The translations under genes and the position numbers were made by a program. From Ruegeria profundi (GTDB lineage Bacteria > Pseudomonadota > Alphaproteobacteria > Rhodobacterales > Rhodobacteraceae), in assembly GCF_001507545.1 (NCBI RefSeq), contig NZ_LQBP01000005.1:62001-126000 (forward strand): 64,000 nucleotides of DNA. Direction: 5' to 3'. The notes under the pieces are model-generated. The model searched no databases, had not been told where the DNA came from, and was given only the letters and a program-made list of their open reading frames with translations. Each line of letters begins with the position of its first letter. The first letter of the stretch is position 1. Below, in pieces: positions 28,866 through 37,413 of the stretch.

Positions 28866-28953
28866 GGCGAGTACACTAACACACGCTGGCCAGTTTCTCA
28901 AAAGACAGAATAGCTGACGCGAGGCGGGTCAGAGGTCCGTTCGGTTTACTTGG

Positions 28954-29514
28954 TTATCTGTCTGGATCACCATGCCACATGAGCGTGATATGCGTATCGC
29001 CGTATTTCCGAGCGTCCTGCATAATGAACCCGTCGGGCGCCCGCATCGGTGCGTTTTCTTCCCAGACAATCAGGGCACCGTCAGCCATCCAGCCATCCGA
29101 TAGGGCCGCAATGGCTTTCTGCCCCAGCGCTTTGCCATAGGGGGGGTCTAGGAAGATCAGGTCATAGGCCTTGCCCGGATTCTGACCCAACCGCGTGACG
29201 TCGCGGCGGATCAGGTCGGTGCGGTCGGCGCTGTGGGTCAGGTCGATATTCTTGCGGATCAGACTCTGCGCCACGCGCCCGTCATCCACGAAGGTCACGT
29301 GCGCCGCGCCACGCGACAAAGCCTCAAGCCCCAGCGCGCCAGTGCCCGCAAAAAGGTCCAGTACGCGCAAGCCATCAAAATCAATCTGATTGGTCAGAAC
29401 ATTGAACAGGCTTTCCCGGACCCTGTCGGTAGTGGGACGCAGATGTGCACCTGTATCCCCTTTGCCGACCGAGGTCAAAGCCCGGCCCCGGAACTCTCCG
29501 GCAATGATTCTCAC
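28954..29514 (-). CDS. rsmD: 16S rRNA (guanine-966-N2)-methyltransferase
   Basis: The 186-residue protein is of RsmD length. It begins MRIIAGEFRGRAL, has the phosphate-contact LRPTTDRVRESLFN block (about 25-38), the SAM loop VLDLFAGTGALGLEAL (about 51-66) and the catalytic LDPPYG with Asp123-Tyr126. It methylates G966 in 16S rRNA. The start overlaps the stop of the upstream flavoprotein gene by four bases. Confidence 0.96.
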   Translation of the reverse strand: MRIIAGEFRGRALTSVGKGDTGAHLRPTTDRVRESLFNVLTNQIDFDGLRVLDLFAGTGALGLEALSRGAAHVTFVDDGRVAQSLIRKNIDLTHSADRTDLIRRDVTRLGQNPGKAYDLIFLDPPYGKALGQKAIAALSDGWMADGALIVWEENAPMRAPDGFIMQDARKYGDTHITLMWHGDPDR

Positions 29515-30722
29515 GCTCTAAGCAGCGGTTTCAGGTCCGCTTCGGGGTCGGCAACCACCGCAGGATCGGCGGTCTTGCCTGCATCAATAAGGCGTTTGCC
29601 GACCATGTAGGCGCGCGGGTCGTTCATCGCGTCAACTGCAATCAACTGATCCCCGTTATAGTACCAGAAGGATACAGTCTGCCCCTCGCCCTGACGGGTC
29701 ACGACACGATCATAGCCTGTGTTCAGCCCGGCGATCTGGAGTTTGACGTCATATTGGTCCGACCAGAACCAGGGCGTCGCAACATAGTCCTTGCCCGCGC
29801 CCAGCATGTTCTGGGCCACAAGCTCGGCTTGATCGATCGCGTTTGGCACGCTTTCGAGTCGGATGCGCGTTCCGGCATGCGGGAAAGACGCGCAGTCACC
29901 CGCTGCCCAGATTGAGGGATCGGAGGTGCGCCCATGTGCGTCGGTCTTGATCCCGTTGTCCAACTCTAACCCGGCCATTTCGGCCAGTTGGGTCGAAGGG
30001 GTAATCCCCACGCCAACAACAACAAGGTCGACGTCAAGTTCGGTGCCATCGGTCAGAACTGCGCCGACCACCTTGCCGTCTTCTCCAACCAGATGGTCTA
30101 GCCCCACGCCCTCGCGTATATCGGCACCGTGTTGCGTGTGCAAAGCACGAAAATAATCACTGGTCTCGGGCGCGGCTACCCTTTGCAGGATACGATCTGC
30201 CATCTCGACCAGAGTCACCTTGACCCCGCGTTTGGCGCAGACGGCCGCAGCCTCAAGCCCGATATAGCCGCCGCCCACGATCAGGGCGCGCGCGCCTTCA
30301 GTAACATAAGGCTCCATTTCATCCACATGATACAGGTCGCGCACCACATGCACGCCCTTCAGATCACCGCCAATCGAGGCGGGCAGATGGCGGGGTTCAG
30401 ATCCGGTGGTCAGTGCCAGTTCATCGTACGAGATCACATCGTCCCCCACGGTGACCGTTTTGGCCTGCGGATCTATGGCGGTAACACGCTGGCCCAAGCG
30501 AAGGGTGATGTTGTTTTCGGCATAAAAACTCTCGGGACGCAGGAACAGGCGCTCAAGCTCCATCTCTCCTAGCAAATAGGCCTTTGACAAAGGCGGGCGC
30601 TGATAGGGCAGATGCGGCTCGGACCCAATCAGGGTGATGTCCCCTTCAAACCCACCCTTGCGCAGCCCGGCCACAAGCGAAGACCCTGCCTGCCCCGCAC
30701 CTATCACGACAATATGGCTCAT
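29511..30722 (-). CDS. Ferredoxin-reductase-like FAD/NAD oxidoreductase
   Basis: The 403-residue flavoprotein is of the rhodocoxin/putidaredoxin reductase type. An FAD-binding VVIGAGQAGSSLVAGLRKG opens the sequence (about 4-22), the NAD-binding ALIVGGGYIGLEAAAVCA lies near 144-161, and WAAGDCASFPH near 275-285. These enzymes pass electrons from NADH to a [2Fe-2S] ferredoxin serving a P450 or dioxygenase; no such partner is adjacent. The start at 30722 follows GGAAGG; a longer in-frame ATG at 30761 is unlikely. It is divergent from the Prx5-type gene across 99 bp. Confidence 0.9.
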   Translation of the reverse strand: MSHIVVIGAGQAGSSLVAGLRKGGFEGDITLIGSEPHLPYQRPPLSKAYLLGEMELERLFLRPESFYAENNITLRLGQRVTAIDPQAKTVTVGDDVISYDELALTTGSEPRHLPASIGGDLKGVHVVRDLYHVDEMEPYVTEGARALIVGGGYIGLEAAAVCAKRGVKVTLVEMADRILQRVAAPETSDYFRALHTQHGADIREGVGLDHLVGEDGKVVGAVLTDGTELDVDLVVVGVGITPSTQLAEMAGLELDNGIKTDAHGRTSDPSIWAAGDCASFPHAGTRIRLESVPNAIDQAELVAQNMLGAGKDYVATPWFWSDQYDVKLQIAGLNTGYDRVVTRQGEGQTVSFWYYNGDQLIAVDAMNDPRAYMVGKRLIDAGKTADPAVVADPEADLKPLLRA

Positions 30723-30821
30723 GTACCTTCCACCCCATCGAATTCCCGTGGTTTCATCCACGCGACCACCTATATTGCGGCTAAGCCCGACTCTGCAAAT
30801 CCAAACGACAGGAGGTTAACA

Positions 30822-31307
30822 ATGATTTCAACAGGTGACACGCTGCCCGACGCCACACTTACGCAGATGGGTGCAGATGGCCCCGAAGAGGTGCGGATTT
30901 CAGACAAGACCAAAGGGCGCAAAGTCGTGATTTTTGCGGTACCCGGTGCATTCACACCGACATGCCATTCGGCCCATGTTCCCAGCTTTGTGCGAACAAA
31001 GGATCAGTTCACTGCCAAAGGTGTGGATGAGATCATCTGCGTCGCCGTCAACGACCCTTTCGTGATGAAGGCCTGGGGAGAGGCCACGGGCGCCGCTAAT
31101 GCGGGGCTGACCATGCTGGGCGATGCCTCGGCCGAGTTTACCAAAGCCATCGGGATGGATTTTGACGCACCGCCTGCTGGCCTCTATGCCCGGTCCAAGC
31201 GGTATGCCATGCTGGTGGAAGACGGAAAAGTCACCGCGCTAAACGTGGAAGAAAACCCAGGTGCGTGCGAAATTTCAGCGGGTGAAAGCCTGCTTGAGAC
31301 GATCTGA
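30822..31307 (+). CDS. Prx5-type peroxiredoxin
   Basis: The 161-residue enzyme is of the atypical peroxiredoxin-5/AhpC-TSA group, with the peroxidatic Cys48 in PGAFTPTCHSAHVPSF. The fold landmarks VDEIICVAVNDPFVMKAWGE and GLYARSKRYAMLVEDGKV follow. It should reduce hydroperoxides with glutathione or thioredoxin. AGGAGG (30810-30815) directly supports the ATG at 30822 rather than the longer frame from 30612. It is divergent from the ferredoxin-reductase gene. Confidence 0.93.
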   Translation: MISTGDTLPDATLTQMGADGPEEVRISDKTKGRKVVIFAVPGAFTPTCHSAHVPSFVRTKDQFTAKGVDEIICVAVNDPFVMKAWGEATGAANAGLTMLGDASAEFTKAIGMDFDAPPAGLYARSKRYAMLVEDGKVTALNVEENPGACEISAGESLLETI

Positions 31308-31410
31308 TCGCGTTTGGCCTCGGGCGATCCTCGGGGCCCTGCACGCTAATTAACTTGATGCAACGCCCTGATCCGCCAATAGTTACGGCATACGATCAGG
31401 GAGTTCATCA

Positions 31411-31656
31411 ATGAAACTAAAGATTTTCACCCTAATTCTTGGAACTGCGGGCGCTTTAGCTGCCTGTGGCCCGGCACCCACCCCACAACAACAAGCCGCG
31501 CGGCAACACGAAATCGCCTGCCTCAGCGGATCGTTGGGCGGAGCGCTCATCGGCGGAGCAATAGGCAACCAGTTCGGCGGCGGGTCCGGACAATCGATCC
31601 TGACGGCAACAGGCGCAGCCGCCGGTGCCGTACAAGGCAACAGATTCGCATGCTGA
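31411..31656 (+). CDS. Small glycine-zipper lipoprotein
   Basis: An 81-residue protein with a lipoprotein signal peptide and lipobox LAAC (Cys19), so it is probably membrane-anchored by lipid. After a Gln-rich linker come small-residue repeats (GSLGGALIGGAIGNQFGGG and ATGAAAGAVQG) typical of a glycine-zipper helix pair that can pack in a membrane. Function is unknown. It is the first of three small exported-protein genes in a row, with an 11-bp gap to the next. Confidence 0.75.
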   Translation: MKLKIFTLILGTAGALAACGPAPTPQQQAARQHEIACLSGSLGGALIGGAIGNQFGGGSGQSILTATGAAAGAVQGNRFAC

Positions 31657-31667
31657 GGAGAGCTGAG

Positions 31668-32015
31668 ATGACACGTGGACTAGTGATTGCTGCAGTTGTT
31701 CTGTTGGCAGGTGCGGTTTCGGCTGAAACCGTCGGCGGATTGCATGAAAACGAACTCAAGACCATTGACGCGAATAACGACGGATTCCTCTCGCGCGATG
31801 AGTTCAACGCATTTTCGGACTATGCCTTTCAGGAAATGGACGAGGATAAGAACGGTACGCTGGGACGAGACGAGGCCGAACCGTTTCTGGACATAAAACT
31901 GTTCCAGAACGTTGACCGTGACAACAATAATCTTATTTCAAAGGCTGAATATGATGCGCAAATGAGCGCCGATTTTGATGCCGCGGATCAGGATGGTAAT
32001 GGTCAGCTAGACTAA
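31668..32015 (+). CDS. Exported EF-hand calcium-binding protein
   Basis: A 115-residue protein with an N-terminal signal peptide (GLVIAAVVLLAGAVSAE) and EF-hand loops at about 34-45 (DANNDGFLSRDE), 58-69 (DEDKNGTLGRDE) and 83-94. A truncated fourth loop, DQDGNGQLD, ends the protein at residue 115. The loops have the correct Asp/Asn ligand spacing and should bind calcium outside the cytoplasm. GAGGAGAG precedes the ATG at 31668, which is better placed than the in-frame ATG at 31650. It is likely co-transcribed with both flanking lipoprotein genes. Confidence 0.8.
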   Translation: MTRGLVIAAVVLLAGAVSAETVGGLHENELKTIDANNDGFLSRDEFNAFSDYAFQEMDEDKNGTLGRDEAEPFLDIKLFQNVDRDNNNLISKAEYDAQMSADFDAADQDGNGQLD

Positions 32016-32030
32016 CAACCGGAGTGTGCG

Positions 32031-32336
32031 ATGAAAAAATGGATCGGTTTTGGATCACTTGCACTGCTGGCGGCCTGCGATGTGCCTCAAGCTCCGGTTG
32101 TGAACGGACCGGACGGGCAAACGCGCATTCAGATCAACACTTCGGGTTTGACCTGCTATGACAATAAATGCCTGGATATTAACCCGGCTGCGCGCAGTGT
32201 CCGGCAGATCGGCAACCGAACAACCGGCATTCCACGAAACATCGATGTTAGCAGCGGCAGTGTGACCCCGGCAGAGTTTGCGCAGATGGGTACCGCTGCA
32301 TCGCTTGCGGGTGGTGTCGGTTCGGGCAACCGCTAG
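32031..32336 (+). CDS. Small lipoprotein of unknown function
   Basis: A 101-residue protein with a lipobox LAAC (Cys16) after a hydrophobic signal. The mature part contains a Cys pair ([11 protein letters not shown]) that could form a disulfide, and a Ser/Thr/Gly-rich C-terminus. I do not recognise a family. It lies 15 bp after the EF-hand gene and shares its strand. It overlaps the convergent phhB by four bases at the stop codons, so no separate terminator fits between them. Confidence 0.65.
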   Translation: MKKWIGFGSLALLAACDVPQAPVVNGPDGQTRIQINTSGLTCYDNKCLDINPAARSVRQIGNRTTGIPRNIDVSSGSVTPAEFAQMGTAASLAGGVGSGNR

Positions 32337-32626
32337 CAGAGACTGTCCATTTTTCGCGCCAGCTTGGCGTCCAGCGCAGATATCCCACCTACGTCATGCG
32401 TAGCCAGCGTCACCTCTACCGTTCGGTAGACGTTGCTCCATTCTGGATGGTGGTTCCATTTCTCGGCAAAGATGGCAACTTGGGTCATCCAGCCAAATGC
32501 GTGTACGAAATCTTCGAAAATAAAGGTTTTTGTGATCGCATCCCGGCCTTCGACCATGGTCCAGCCATTGTTGAACAGCGGATCCAAAAGCGGTCCGCGG
32601 GTCTCGGGTGACAATAGTTCGGTCAT
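32333..32626 (-). CDS. phhB: 4a-hydroxytetrahydrobiopterin dehydratase
   Basis: The 97-residue protein is pterin-4a-carbinolamine dehydratase, which regenerates the pterin cofactor of aromatic amino acid hydroxylases. The family motif [20 protein letters not shown] (about 54-73) with its catalytic histidines is intact, and [15 protein letters not shown] follows. No hydroxylase gene is in the window. It overlaps the upstream DUF482 gene by four bases and is co-transcribed with it. Confidence 0.95.
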   Translation of the reverse strand: MTELLSPETRGPLLDPLFNNGWTMVEGRDAITKTFIFEDFVHAFGWMTQVAIFAEKWNHHPEWSNVYRTVEVTLATHDVGGISALDAKLARKMDSLC

Positions 32627-33810
32627 TGCTGTTCCTCCGGGTTCGATTTCCTGAACGGGCCGTATTCCGTCAGAATCTCAATCTCTTGTCCCACCGCGTG
32701 GGTCTCGGCGTCCAGATATTTCTTGATCGCATCCGCAAAACCGGGATCGGCGACCCAATGCAAGCTGTGCGTGCGCGTCGGCAAGTAGCCGCGTGCCAGC
32801 TTGTGTTCGCCCTGTGCGCCTGCCTCAACGCGGGCCAGGCCCTGTGCGATGGCGAAGTCTATGGCTCGATAGTAACACAATTCGAAATGCAGGCAGGCAT
32901 GGTGTTCGACGCAGCCCCAATAGCGGCCAAACAGTGTTTCGCGTCCGATGAAATTCAGCGCCCCGGCAATGGGATAGCCATCCCGTTCAGCCAGCACCAA
33001 CGCCATGTCGTTCGCCATGGTTTCCTGCGCAATATCAAAGAATTGCCGCGTCAGGTATGGCGAGCCCCATTTTCGTGCGCCAGTATCCTGGTAAAACCGC
33101 CAAAAGGCATCCCAATGTTCGGGGCGCAGGTCATCCCCCGTAAGCGTGCGAATATCTCCGCCAAAATCGCAGGCCTGGGCGCGTTCTTTGCGGATGTTCT
33201 TGCGCTTGCGCGAGGATAGAGCGGACAGGAACCCATCGAAATCCTTGTAGCCGTCATTGAGCCAGTGAAACTGCTGCGACTCGCGCAGCATCAAACCCAT
33301 CTGCTTGCCTGCCAGTGCCTCTTCCTCGGTGCAGAAGGTCGCGTGTACGGATGAAACCCGATTGTCAGCCGCCAATTGCACCGCGCCCTGCACCAGCGCC
33401 GACATTCCCAACGCCTCATACCCCGGCCGCACCAGAAAGCGTCGCCCGGTGGCAGGGGTGAAAGGCACTGCAATCTGTAATTTGGGATAATACCGCCCGC
33501 CCGCATTTTCGTAAGCATGGGCCCAATTGTGGTCGAAAATATATTCACCCTGACTGTGCGACTTGGCATACATGGGTGCAGCAGCAATCAGCATACCGTC
33601 TTGGTAGGTCACCAGATATTGCGGCTGCCAGCCCGTACCCGGCCCAACAGACCCGCTGTCTTCCAGCGCAGACAGGAACCGATGGGTGGTGAACGGATCA
33701 AGCGGCCGACCGCCATCCGCAGCTTCGGGGCAGGCGCAGGCATCCCAGTCCGCCGCAGAAATCTGCGAAAGCGTTCCGAGAACCTGAACTTCGATTTGTG
33801 CCTGATCCAT
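32623..33810 (-). CDS. DUF482 / GNAT-fold protein (FemAB-like)
   Basis: The 395-residue protein belongs to the COG3146 (DUF482) family, a double-GNAT fold related to FemAB peptidoglycan-bridge enzymes. Landmarks are [20 protein letters not shown] (about 93-112), [15 protein letters not shown] (about 203-217) and [14 protein letters not shown] near the C-terminus. An aminoacyl- or acyl-transfer role is suspected for the family but not shown. It forms a coupled pair with phhB. The roughly 280 bp beyond its start, towards the next gene, contain no recognisable feature except a hairpin at 34060. Confidence 0.85.
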   Translation of the reverse strand: MDQAQIEVQVLGTLSQISAADWDACACPEAADGGRPLDPFTTHRFLSALEDSGSVGPGTGWQPQYLVTYQDGMLIAAAPMYAKSHSQGEYIFDHNWAHAYENAGGRYYPKLQIAVPFTPATGRRFLVRPGYEALGMSALVQGAVQLAADNRVSSVHATFCTEEEALAGKQMGLMLRESQQFHWLNDGYKDFDGFLSALSSRKRKNIRKERAQACDFGGDIRTLTGDDLRPEHWDAFWRFYQDTGARKWGSPYLTRQFFDIAQETMANDMALVLAERDGYPIAGALNFIGRETLFGRYWGCVEHHACLHFELCYYRAIDFAIAQGLARVEAGAQGEHKLARGYLPTRTHSLHWVADPGFADAIKKYLDAETHAVGQEIEILTEYGPFRKSNPEEQQ

Positions 33811-34059
33811 CTGCCCTCCGCGTCTCGTCTTTATCTGTGCTGGCAGGGGGAAGGTTCAACCCGGGCACAGGGCAAATAACCTTCGAAGGTCACATTATCG
33901 GCAACGGTGCAAGCGTGTGTCTTTTGTTCGGGTGAACGCACTGTCGTTTATCGGACCGGCCTGCCCATTCGTAACCGCTAACAACCGCCCCCCGAACTTT
34001 CTGCTGTCAGTTGCAGATGAATCTTGAGTCCGTATCCGACCTGAACAGCAGCACGAATG

Positions 34060-34084
34060 GCCGCCCGGCTGTTCTCCGGGCGGC
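34060..34084 (-). terminator. 3' hairpin of the RidA gene
   Basis: A perfect 9-bp stem (GCCGCCCGG / CCGGGCGGC) with a 7-base loop lies 11 bases after the RidA stop codon on the minus strand. No T run follows, so it may protect the 3' end rather than terminate. Confidence 0.5.
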
Positions 34085-34094
34085 AGGGGCGGAG

Positions 34095-34550
34095 TCATTG
34101 AATCTCGAAAATACCTTCGATTTCGACGGCCACACCCAGCGGCAGCGCGGCTGCACTGACAGCCGAGCGTGAGTGGCGGCCAGCCTCACCCAATGCTTCG
34201 ACAAGGAAGTCAGATGCGCCGTTGATCACCTGCGGCTGAGCGGTGAAGTCCGCGGTCGAGTTCACGAAACCCGTCAGTTTGATCACACGGACCAGTTTGT
34301 CGATGTCTCCACCGCAGGCGGCCTTGACCTGTGCCAGAAGGTTGATGGCGCAGACCTTCGCTGCTGCCGCGCCGGCCTCGACACCCATGTCATCACCCAG
34401 CTTGCCGGTGATCAGATCGTCATCCTTGGAAATCTGGCCCGAGACGTAGACGATGTTGCCAACCCGCACAAATGGCACGTAATTCGCCGCCGGTGCAGGT
34501 GCGTCGGGCAGAGTGACGCCCAGGTTTTCCAGTTTTGCTGCGATGCTCAT
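34095..34550 (-). CDS. RidA-family protein (second copy)
   Basis: A 151-residue protein of the longer YjgF-like subgroup. It has YVPFVRVGNIVYVSGQISKD (about 25-44), GVEAGAAAAKVCAINLLAQV (about 57-76) and ARSAVSAAALPLGVAVEIEG-like ending (RHSRSAVSAAALPLGVAVEI). The canonical RidA catalytic Arg is not at its usual place, so enamine deaminase activity is uncertain. The ATG at 34550 with GGGAGAAA upstream is preferred; the longer frame to 34703 has a non-family N-terminus. It is divergent from mlaA across about 290 bp. Confidence 0.85.
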   Translation of the reverse strand: MSIAAKLENLGVTLPDAPAPAANYVPFVRVGNIVYVSGQISKDDDLITGKLGDDMGVEAGAAAAKVCAINLLAQVKAACGGDIDKLVRVIKLTGFVNSTADFTAQPQVINGASDFLVEALGEAGRHSRSAVSAAALPLGVAVEIEGIFEIQ

Positions 34551-34842
34551 GACGGTTTCTCCCAATCTTTGATTCGGGGCGAAGCTATCCGGCACGGCTC
34601 TGATCGAAAAGTGCGAAAACAGGAATAGACGCGCCCTACATGTAGGCGTAACTGTTCTTATCCCGAACACTTGAACGCGTGTCGCTTTACCTGCCCCCAT
34701 CAAGCGGGTTAAACGCTAGCTGTTTCGTGCTGGTCGTGAAACGTCTAAAAGATATCAGATCAGGCCGCGTAACGTGGCCAAAAGGAATATTGGTTTAACG
34801 TTCGGGAAAATAATATCCGAACGGTTAGGAGTGGCAAAGACC

Positions 34843-35658
34843 GTGTTGAGCAAACCCCGCTGCAAGCACCTGATCGTCCTGTCCCTGTTGACAGTGCTTG
34901 GCGCCTGCGCCACGCGCCCTCCTGAGGGTATGCCCCCCAACGAAGTGTTCGACCCCTACGAAAAAACGAACCGGGGCATTCACCAGTTTAATCTGGGTGT
35001 CGACAGGTTCCTGTTCCGGCCAGCTTCGAAAGGGTATGTCACGATCGTACCCGATCCAATGGTGACCAGCTTCAGTCATTTTGCTGAGAACCTGACGATG
35101 CCAGGTCAGGCGCTGGACTATCTGTTGCAGGGCAACATCAAACAGTCTGGTAATGCGCTGTTGCGTTTCTTGGTCAATACCACCGTGGGCGGCGCGGGCC
35201 TGTCCGATCCTGCCGCCGAACTGAACCTGCCGCCCGTTGACACTGATTTCGGCGAAACGCTGCATGTTTGGGGTGTCGGCGAGGGCGCTTATGTTGAACT
35301 GCCGTTCTATGGCCCGTCTACCCAGCGCGATGCGATCGGTGTTGTGTTCAACCTGTTCTCGAACCCGATCAACTTTTCACCAGTGCGACCGGTCGACAAT
35401 ATCGGCGTATATGCCGAGGTTGTGCGGCGTATGGGCGATCGGGGCAGGTTCTCGGATACGGTCGACTCGATTCTGTATGAAAGTGCCGACAGCTATGCGC
35501 AGGCGCAGACGATTTTCATCCAAAATCGCCGCTTTGAACTGGCGCGGGATGATGAAGAAACCTATCTGGGTCTTTACGACGACCCTTATGCCGAAACCGG
35601 GACCGACCCTGTCAGGGACCCCTACCTAGACCCCTACGAGGACCCCTATGCCGAGTAA
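34843..35658 (+). CDS. mlaA: MlaA/VacJ-family outer-membrane lipoprotein
   Basis: MlaA removes misplaced phospholipids from the outer membrane outer leaflet and hands them to MlaC. I chose the GTG at 34843, which follows AGGAG at 34827-34831 and places the lipobox LGAC at residues 19-22; a GTG at 34774 would put it at residue 45. The family segment FDPYEKTNRGIHQFNLGVDR follows the lipobox, with GLSDPAAELNLP and DFGETLHVWGVGEGAYVELP in the middle. The C-terminus is acidic with DPY repeats. Its end overlaps mlaC by 11 bases. Confidence 0.93.
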   Translation: MLSKPRCKHLIVLSLLTVLGACATRPPEGMPPNEVFDPYEKTNRGIHQFNLGVDRFLFRPASKGYVTIVPDPMVTSFSHFAENLTMPGQALDYLLQGNIKQSGNALLRFLVNTTVGGAGLSDPAAELNLPPVDTDFGETLHVWGVGEGAYVELPFYGPSTQRDAIGVVFNLFSNPINFSPVRPVDNIGVYAEVVRRMGDRGRFSDTVDSILYESADSYAQAQTIFIQNRRFELARDDEETYLGLYDDPYAETGTDPVRDPYLDPYEDPYAE

Positions 35659-36256
35659 CCATCTGAACAGACGCGGCTTTGTCGCCACCTGCATGGCCGG
35701 TGCGGTGATGACCGCACTTCCCGCATTTGCGCAGACCGAAGCCAGCGCAAAGGCACTGGTTGTGAGTGTCGTGGATGACATCAACCGCGTGATCGCCTCG
35801 GGTAAATCCGAAAAGGCCATGATCCGCGATTTCGAAAAGATATTCGTTCAATATGCCGATGTGCCGATCATGGCGCGCTATGTGCTGGGGGCCGATGGCC
35901 GCTCGGCCAGTCCGTCGCAGATCCGGCAATTCACCGATGCGTTTCAGGGCTATATCTCGAATAAGTATGGCCGCCGTTTCCGTGAATTCATTGGGGGTCA
36001 GGTCACCGTTCGCAATGCCCGCAAGATCAAGGCCGGGTACGAGGTGCGCACTTCGGTCAAATTGCAGGGCTCATCGCCGTTCGAAGTGACGTTTCTGGTG
36101 TCGGACAAATCGGGGCGGGACAAGTTTTTCAACATGTTCATCGAAGGGGTGAACATGCTTTTGACCGAACGCACCGAAGTTGGTGCCATGCTGGATGCCA
36201 GGGGCGGAGATCTAAATCGCCTGATCAACGATATGAAGCGCAATCAGATCAGCTGA
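35648..36256 (+). CDS. mlaC: MlaC-family periplasmic phospholipid-binding protein
   Basis: The 202-residue protein has a twin-arginine-like/Sec signal region (LNRRGFVATCMAGAVMTALP) and the MlaC (Ttg2D) features FEKIFVQYADVPIMARYVLG (about 58-77), FQGYISNKYGRRF near 99-111 and a C-terminal GVNMLLTERTEVGAML. It shuttles phospholipid across the periplasm between MlaA and the MlaFEDB ABC transporter. The latter genes are not here, so the pair must work with a distant locus. It overlaps mlaA by 11 bases and is followed by a terminator. Confidence 0.93.
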   Translation: MPSNHLNRRGFVATCMAGAVMTALPAFAQTEASAKALVVSVVDDINRVIASGKSEKAMIRDFEKIFVQYADVPIMARYVLGADGRSASPSQIRQFTDAFQGYISNKYGRRFREFIGGQVTVRNARKIKAGYEVRTSVKLQGSSPFEVTFLVSDKSGRDKFFNMFIEGVNMLLTERTEVGAMLDARGGDLNRLINDMKRNQIS

Positions 36257-36277
36257 TCCAGTTTACACCGTGCAATT

Positions 36278-36311
36278 GCGCCGCGCGATTAGCTTCGCGC
36301 GGCGCTTTTGG
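36278..36311 (+). terminator. Terminator after mlaC
   Basis: A perfect 10-bp stem GCGCCGCGCG / CGCGCGGCGC with an 8-base loop is followed by TTTTGGTTT, 22 bases after the mlaC stop and just before the end of the opposing ABC gene. Confidence 0.8.
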
Positions 36312-36312
36312 T

Positions 36313-37410
36313 TTAATTCAGGCGTTCGCCGGTCTCTTTCGCAAAGTATGACACCTTGCTCATGTCAAAGGCGAGGTTCAGCATCTCACCCGCCTGTGCA
36401 CTGGTTTCCGCGTGCAGGCGCGCGGTGACTTGCTTGCCGCCCAACTCTGAGACCACATAGGTGTCCGCGCCCGCCGGTTCGACCATATCGACCAAACACG
36501 CGGCCTCTTGCACGCCAGCCCCTGCACGGAACCCGGCCTCGGCAATGTCCTCAGGGCGCAAACCAAGGATAACGTCCTTGGGTAACGATAGGTCCCGGGT
36601 ATCTTTCAGCACCAGTGTGTCACCCGTTTCACGCGCGATGGCGATCTCGGTGCCCGACCCGTTCTTGGTCGCCTGCGCCGGAATCAGGTTCATCGCGGGA
36701 GAGCCCATGAAATCGGCCACGAACAGATTGGCCGGATTGTTGTAAATCTCGGCCGGGGTGCCGATCTGCTGCACAACGCCGCCCTTCAGCACCACGATCT
36801 TGGTGGCCAGGGTCATCGCCTCGATCTGGTCGTGCGTGACGTAAACGATCGAGGCATCCAGCGTCTGGTGCAGTTTCTTGATCTCGGTCCGCATCTCGAC
36901 CCGCAGTTTAGCGTCGAGGTTGGACAGAGGCTCGTCAAACAGGAACAGCTTTGGATCGCGCACCAGCGCCCGGCCCATCGCCACGCGCTGACGCTGACCA
37001 CCCGACAACTGGCTGGGGCGGCGGTTCAGCAACGGCTCGATTTGCAGAAGCGATGCGACCTCTTTCAACTTGGCGTCCTGTGTGGCCTGATCGACCCCGC
37101 GTACTTTCATGCCGAAGGTGATGTTCTTGGCCACCGTCATCGTCGGATACAAAGCGTATGACTGGAACACCATGGCAATATCGCGGTCCTTGGGGCTGAC
37201 ATGCGTCATGTCCTTACCGCCAATGGACAAGGTGCCGCCCGAAATCGGCTCTAACCCCGCGATACAATTCAATAGGGTGGACTTGCCGCAACCCGAAGGG
37301 CCAACCAGAACCAGGAAATCGCCCGGCTCGATCGAAATGTTGATGTCCTTCAGAATCTCGGTTGCGCCGTAATTCTTGAACAGATTGTTGATATCTAGGA
37401 TCGGGGCCAT
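36313..37410 (-). CDS. Sugar ABC transporter ATPase (MalK/UgpC type)
   Basis: The 365-residue ATPase powers the sugar importer. Walker A GPSGCGKSTLL lies near 38-48, the signature LSGGQRQRVAMGRALV near 133-148, Walker B LFLFDEPLSNLD near 154-165 and the switch histidine in YVTHDQIEAMT. After about residue 235 comes the C-terminal OB-type regulatory domain of the MalK/UgpC class, which can be a site of inducer exclusion. It is the last gene of a leftward operon, three bases after the permease gene. Confidence 0.94.
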   Translation of the reverse strand: MAPILDINNLFKNYGATEILKDINISIEPGDFLVLVGPSGCGKSTLLNCIAGLEPISGGTLSIGGKDMTHVSPKDRDIAMVFQSYALYPTMTVAKNITFGMKVRGVDQATQDAKLKEVASLLQIEPLLNRRPSQLSGGQRQRVAMGRALVRDPKLFLFDEPLSNLDAKLRVEMRTEIKKLHQTLDASIVYVTHDQIEAMTLATKIVVLKGGVVQQIGTPAEIYNNPANLFVADFMGSPAMNLIPAQATKNGSGTEIAIARETGDTLVLKDTRDLSLPKDVILGLRPEDIAEAGFRAGAGVQEAACLVDMVEPAGADTYVVSELGGKQVTARLHAETSAQAGEMLNLAFDMSKVSYFAKETGERLN

Positions 37411-37413
37411 GAT

